This document shows, piece after piece, positions 45,879-46,365 of a DNA stretch of 46,365 bases. Within the stretch, counting starts at the first letter, position 1. Every line of letters starts with the position of its first letter. The position numbers were made by a program, and so were the translations under genes. The DNA comes from Xylaria sp. FL1777 (lineage: Eukaryota > Ascomycota > Sordariomycetes > Xylariales > Xylariaceae): contig MU400776.1 of assembly GCA_022578965.1 (NCBI GenBank), positions 1 to 46,365 of the forward strand. The letters run 5' to 3'. Below the pieces are notes generated by a model. The model saw only the letters and a list, made by a program, of their open reading frames with translations, was not told the DNA's origin and ran no database searches.

Positions 45879-46365
45879 GCAAAAGAAATTTTAAACAGAA
45901 TACTAAAAATATATTATAGATTTTATAAATTATTTAAAAAAAAAGAAAAAAAAAAACTTCCTAAATATAGCTTATAAAATTACTATATTTTTATTAAGGA
46001 AAAATGTTAATTAAAGCTTTATTAAGTATACTATATAAGCTTAAATAAAACAAATGTTTTATAAAAATATATTTAAAAAAATTTAGCAAAAAGATTTTTA
46101 AAAAAATTTTAATTATTTGCTAAATACTTTATAGTACTAATACTTAAAATAAAAAATAAAAAACAACTAATTAATAAAGAAAAAAAACTAGTATAGCAAA
46201 TAATAGTTAATTATTAACTATTAAATATAATTATTATTATAAATAAATATTTTTTTATTTTATTAGTAATTATAAAAAAAAACATTAGTTAAGCAAAATA
46301 GTTTATAGCAGTTAATATTTTAAATAAATATTATACTATTAAAATAGCTAAAAAAAAAAATAAAA
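45879..46365 (+). pseudogene. pol: Decayed pol of element C, N-terminal RT (partial)
   Basis: One plus-strand frame matches the start of Ty3/gypsy RT: a YYRFYKLF segment ahead of KLPKYSL (family LPxHxxxDH), then YYISLNKTNVL, KNLAKRFLKKF (family ENLAKGFIRPS), a Tyr-rich INKYFF block (family I-K-N-R-Y-P-L-P), and finally FIAVNILNKYYTIKIA (family F-x-x-x-D-L-x-x-x-Y-x-x-I-x-I; Asp now Asn). The window ends before the catalytic YxDD box, which in copy B is at 7783-7794. Confidence 0.88.

Larger units (their letters stand above)
42310..46365 (+). mobile_element. Ty3/gypsy LTR retrotransposon C, same family as B (runs off window)
   Basis: This is the second copy of the B family, in opposite orientation. 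Positions 42310-46365 align with 11985-7930 reversed, with hardly any net length change. It starts with its 5' LTR (42310-42803), followed by leader, gag and the beginning of pol. The window ends inside RT, so the 3' half and 3' LTR are not seen. The five bases before it, TATAA, are the candidate TSD, which cannot be checked here. Confidence 0.92.

Noticed and set aside
1..46365. AT-rich organelle, Plasmodium-like or endosymbiont genome
   Set aside because: There are no intact genes or RNA genes. The AT richness is explained by transitions in Ty3/gypsy elements, and LTRs, TSDs and chromodomain integrase indicate a nuclear, probably fungal, repeat region.

Overview
This window is a block of AT-rich, repeat-only DNA with no intact gene. 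It most resembles a heterochromatic or centromere-like compartment of a filamentous ascomycete genome. Every recognisable piece is an LTR retrotransposon or a remnant of one. The copies are riddled with C-to-T and G-to-A transitions, so frames are broken by TAA and TAG but almost never by TGA, as expected from repeat-induced point mutation (RIP). Domains were found by reading through these stops, helped by paired LTRs, target-site duplications (TSDs) and copy-to-copy alignment by eye.

Layout from left to right. (1) 1-4052 is the 5' part of an element A copy (A1, minus strand), with its 5' LTR at 3748-4052. (2) 4283-11985 is a complete but decayed Ty3/gypsy element B on the minus strand. It has two 495-bp LTRs and the TSD TTACT on both sides, and gag, reverse transcriptase (RT) and integrase are readable. 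(3) 11991-14054 is unresolved decayed DNA. (4) 14060-37070 is a Ty3/gypsy chromovirus-type element D on the plus strand. It has two 213-bp LTRs and the TSD ACAGC. (5) Element A2 (19589-34567, minus strand, 14,979 bp, two 304-bp LTRs, TSD GTAC) is nested inside D. It entered at the end of the RNase H domain, and D's pol frame resumes exactly after the insertion with integrase and a C-terminal chromodomain. (6) 37076-40510 holds a decayed region with a minus-strand gag-like remnant and a probable LTR (element E). (7) 40511-42304 is unresolved. (8) 42310-46365 is the first half of a second copy of the B family (C, plus strand), running off the window in the RT domain.

History: D is older than A2, since A2 interrupts it. 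B and C are two copies of one family in opposite orientations. A1 and A2 are two copies of another family, whose coding content I could not assign and which deserves attention. All copies are inactive as read. Between copies, C preceded by A, C or T is lost, while C preceded by G is largely kept. This explains the residual AGCT, GCA and TGC words and is the most interesting general signal in the window.

No tRNA, rRNA, CRISPR array, intact host gene or replication origin could be supported.
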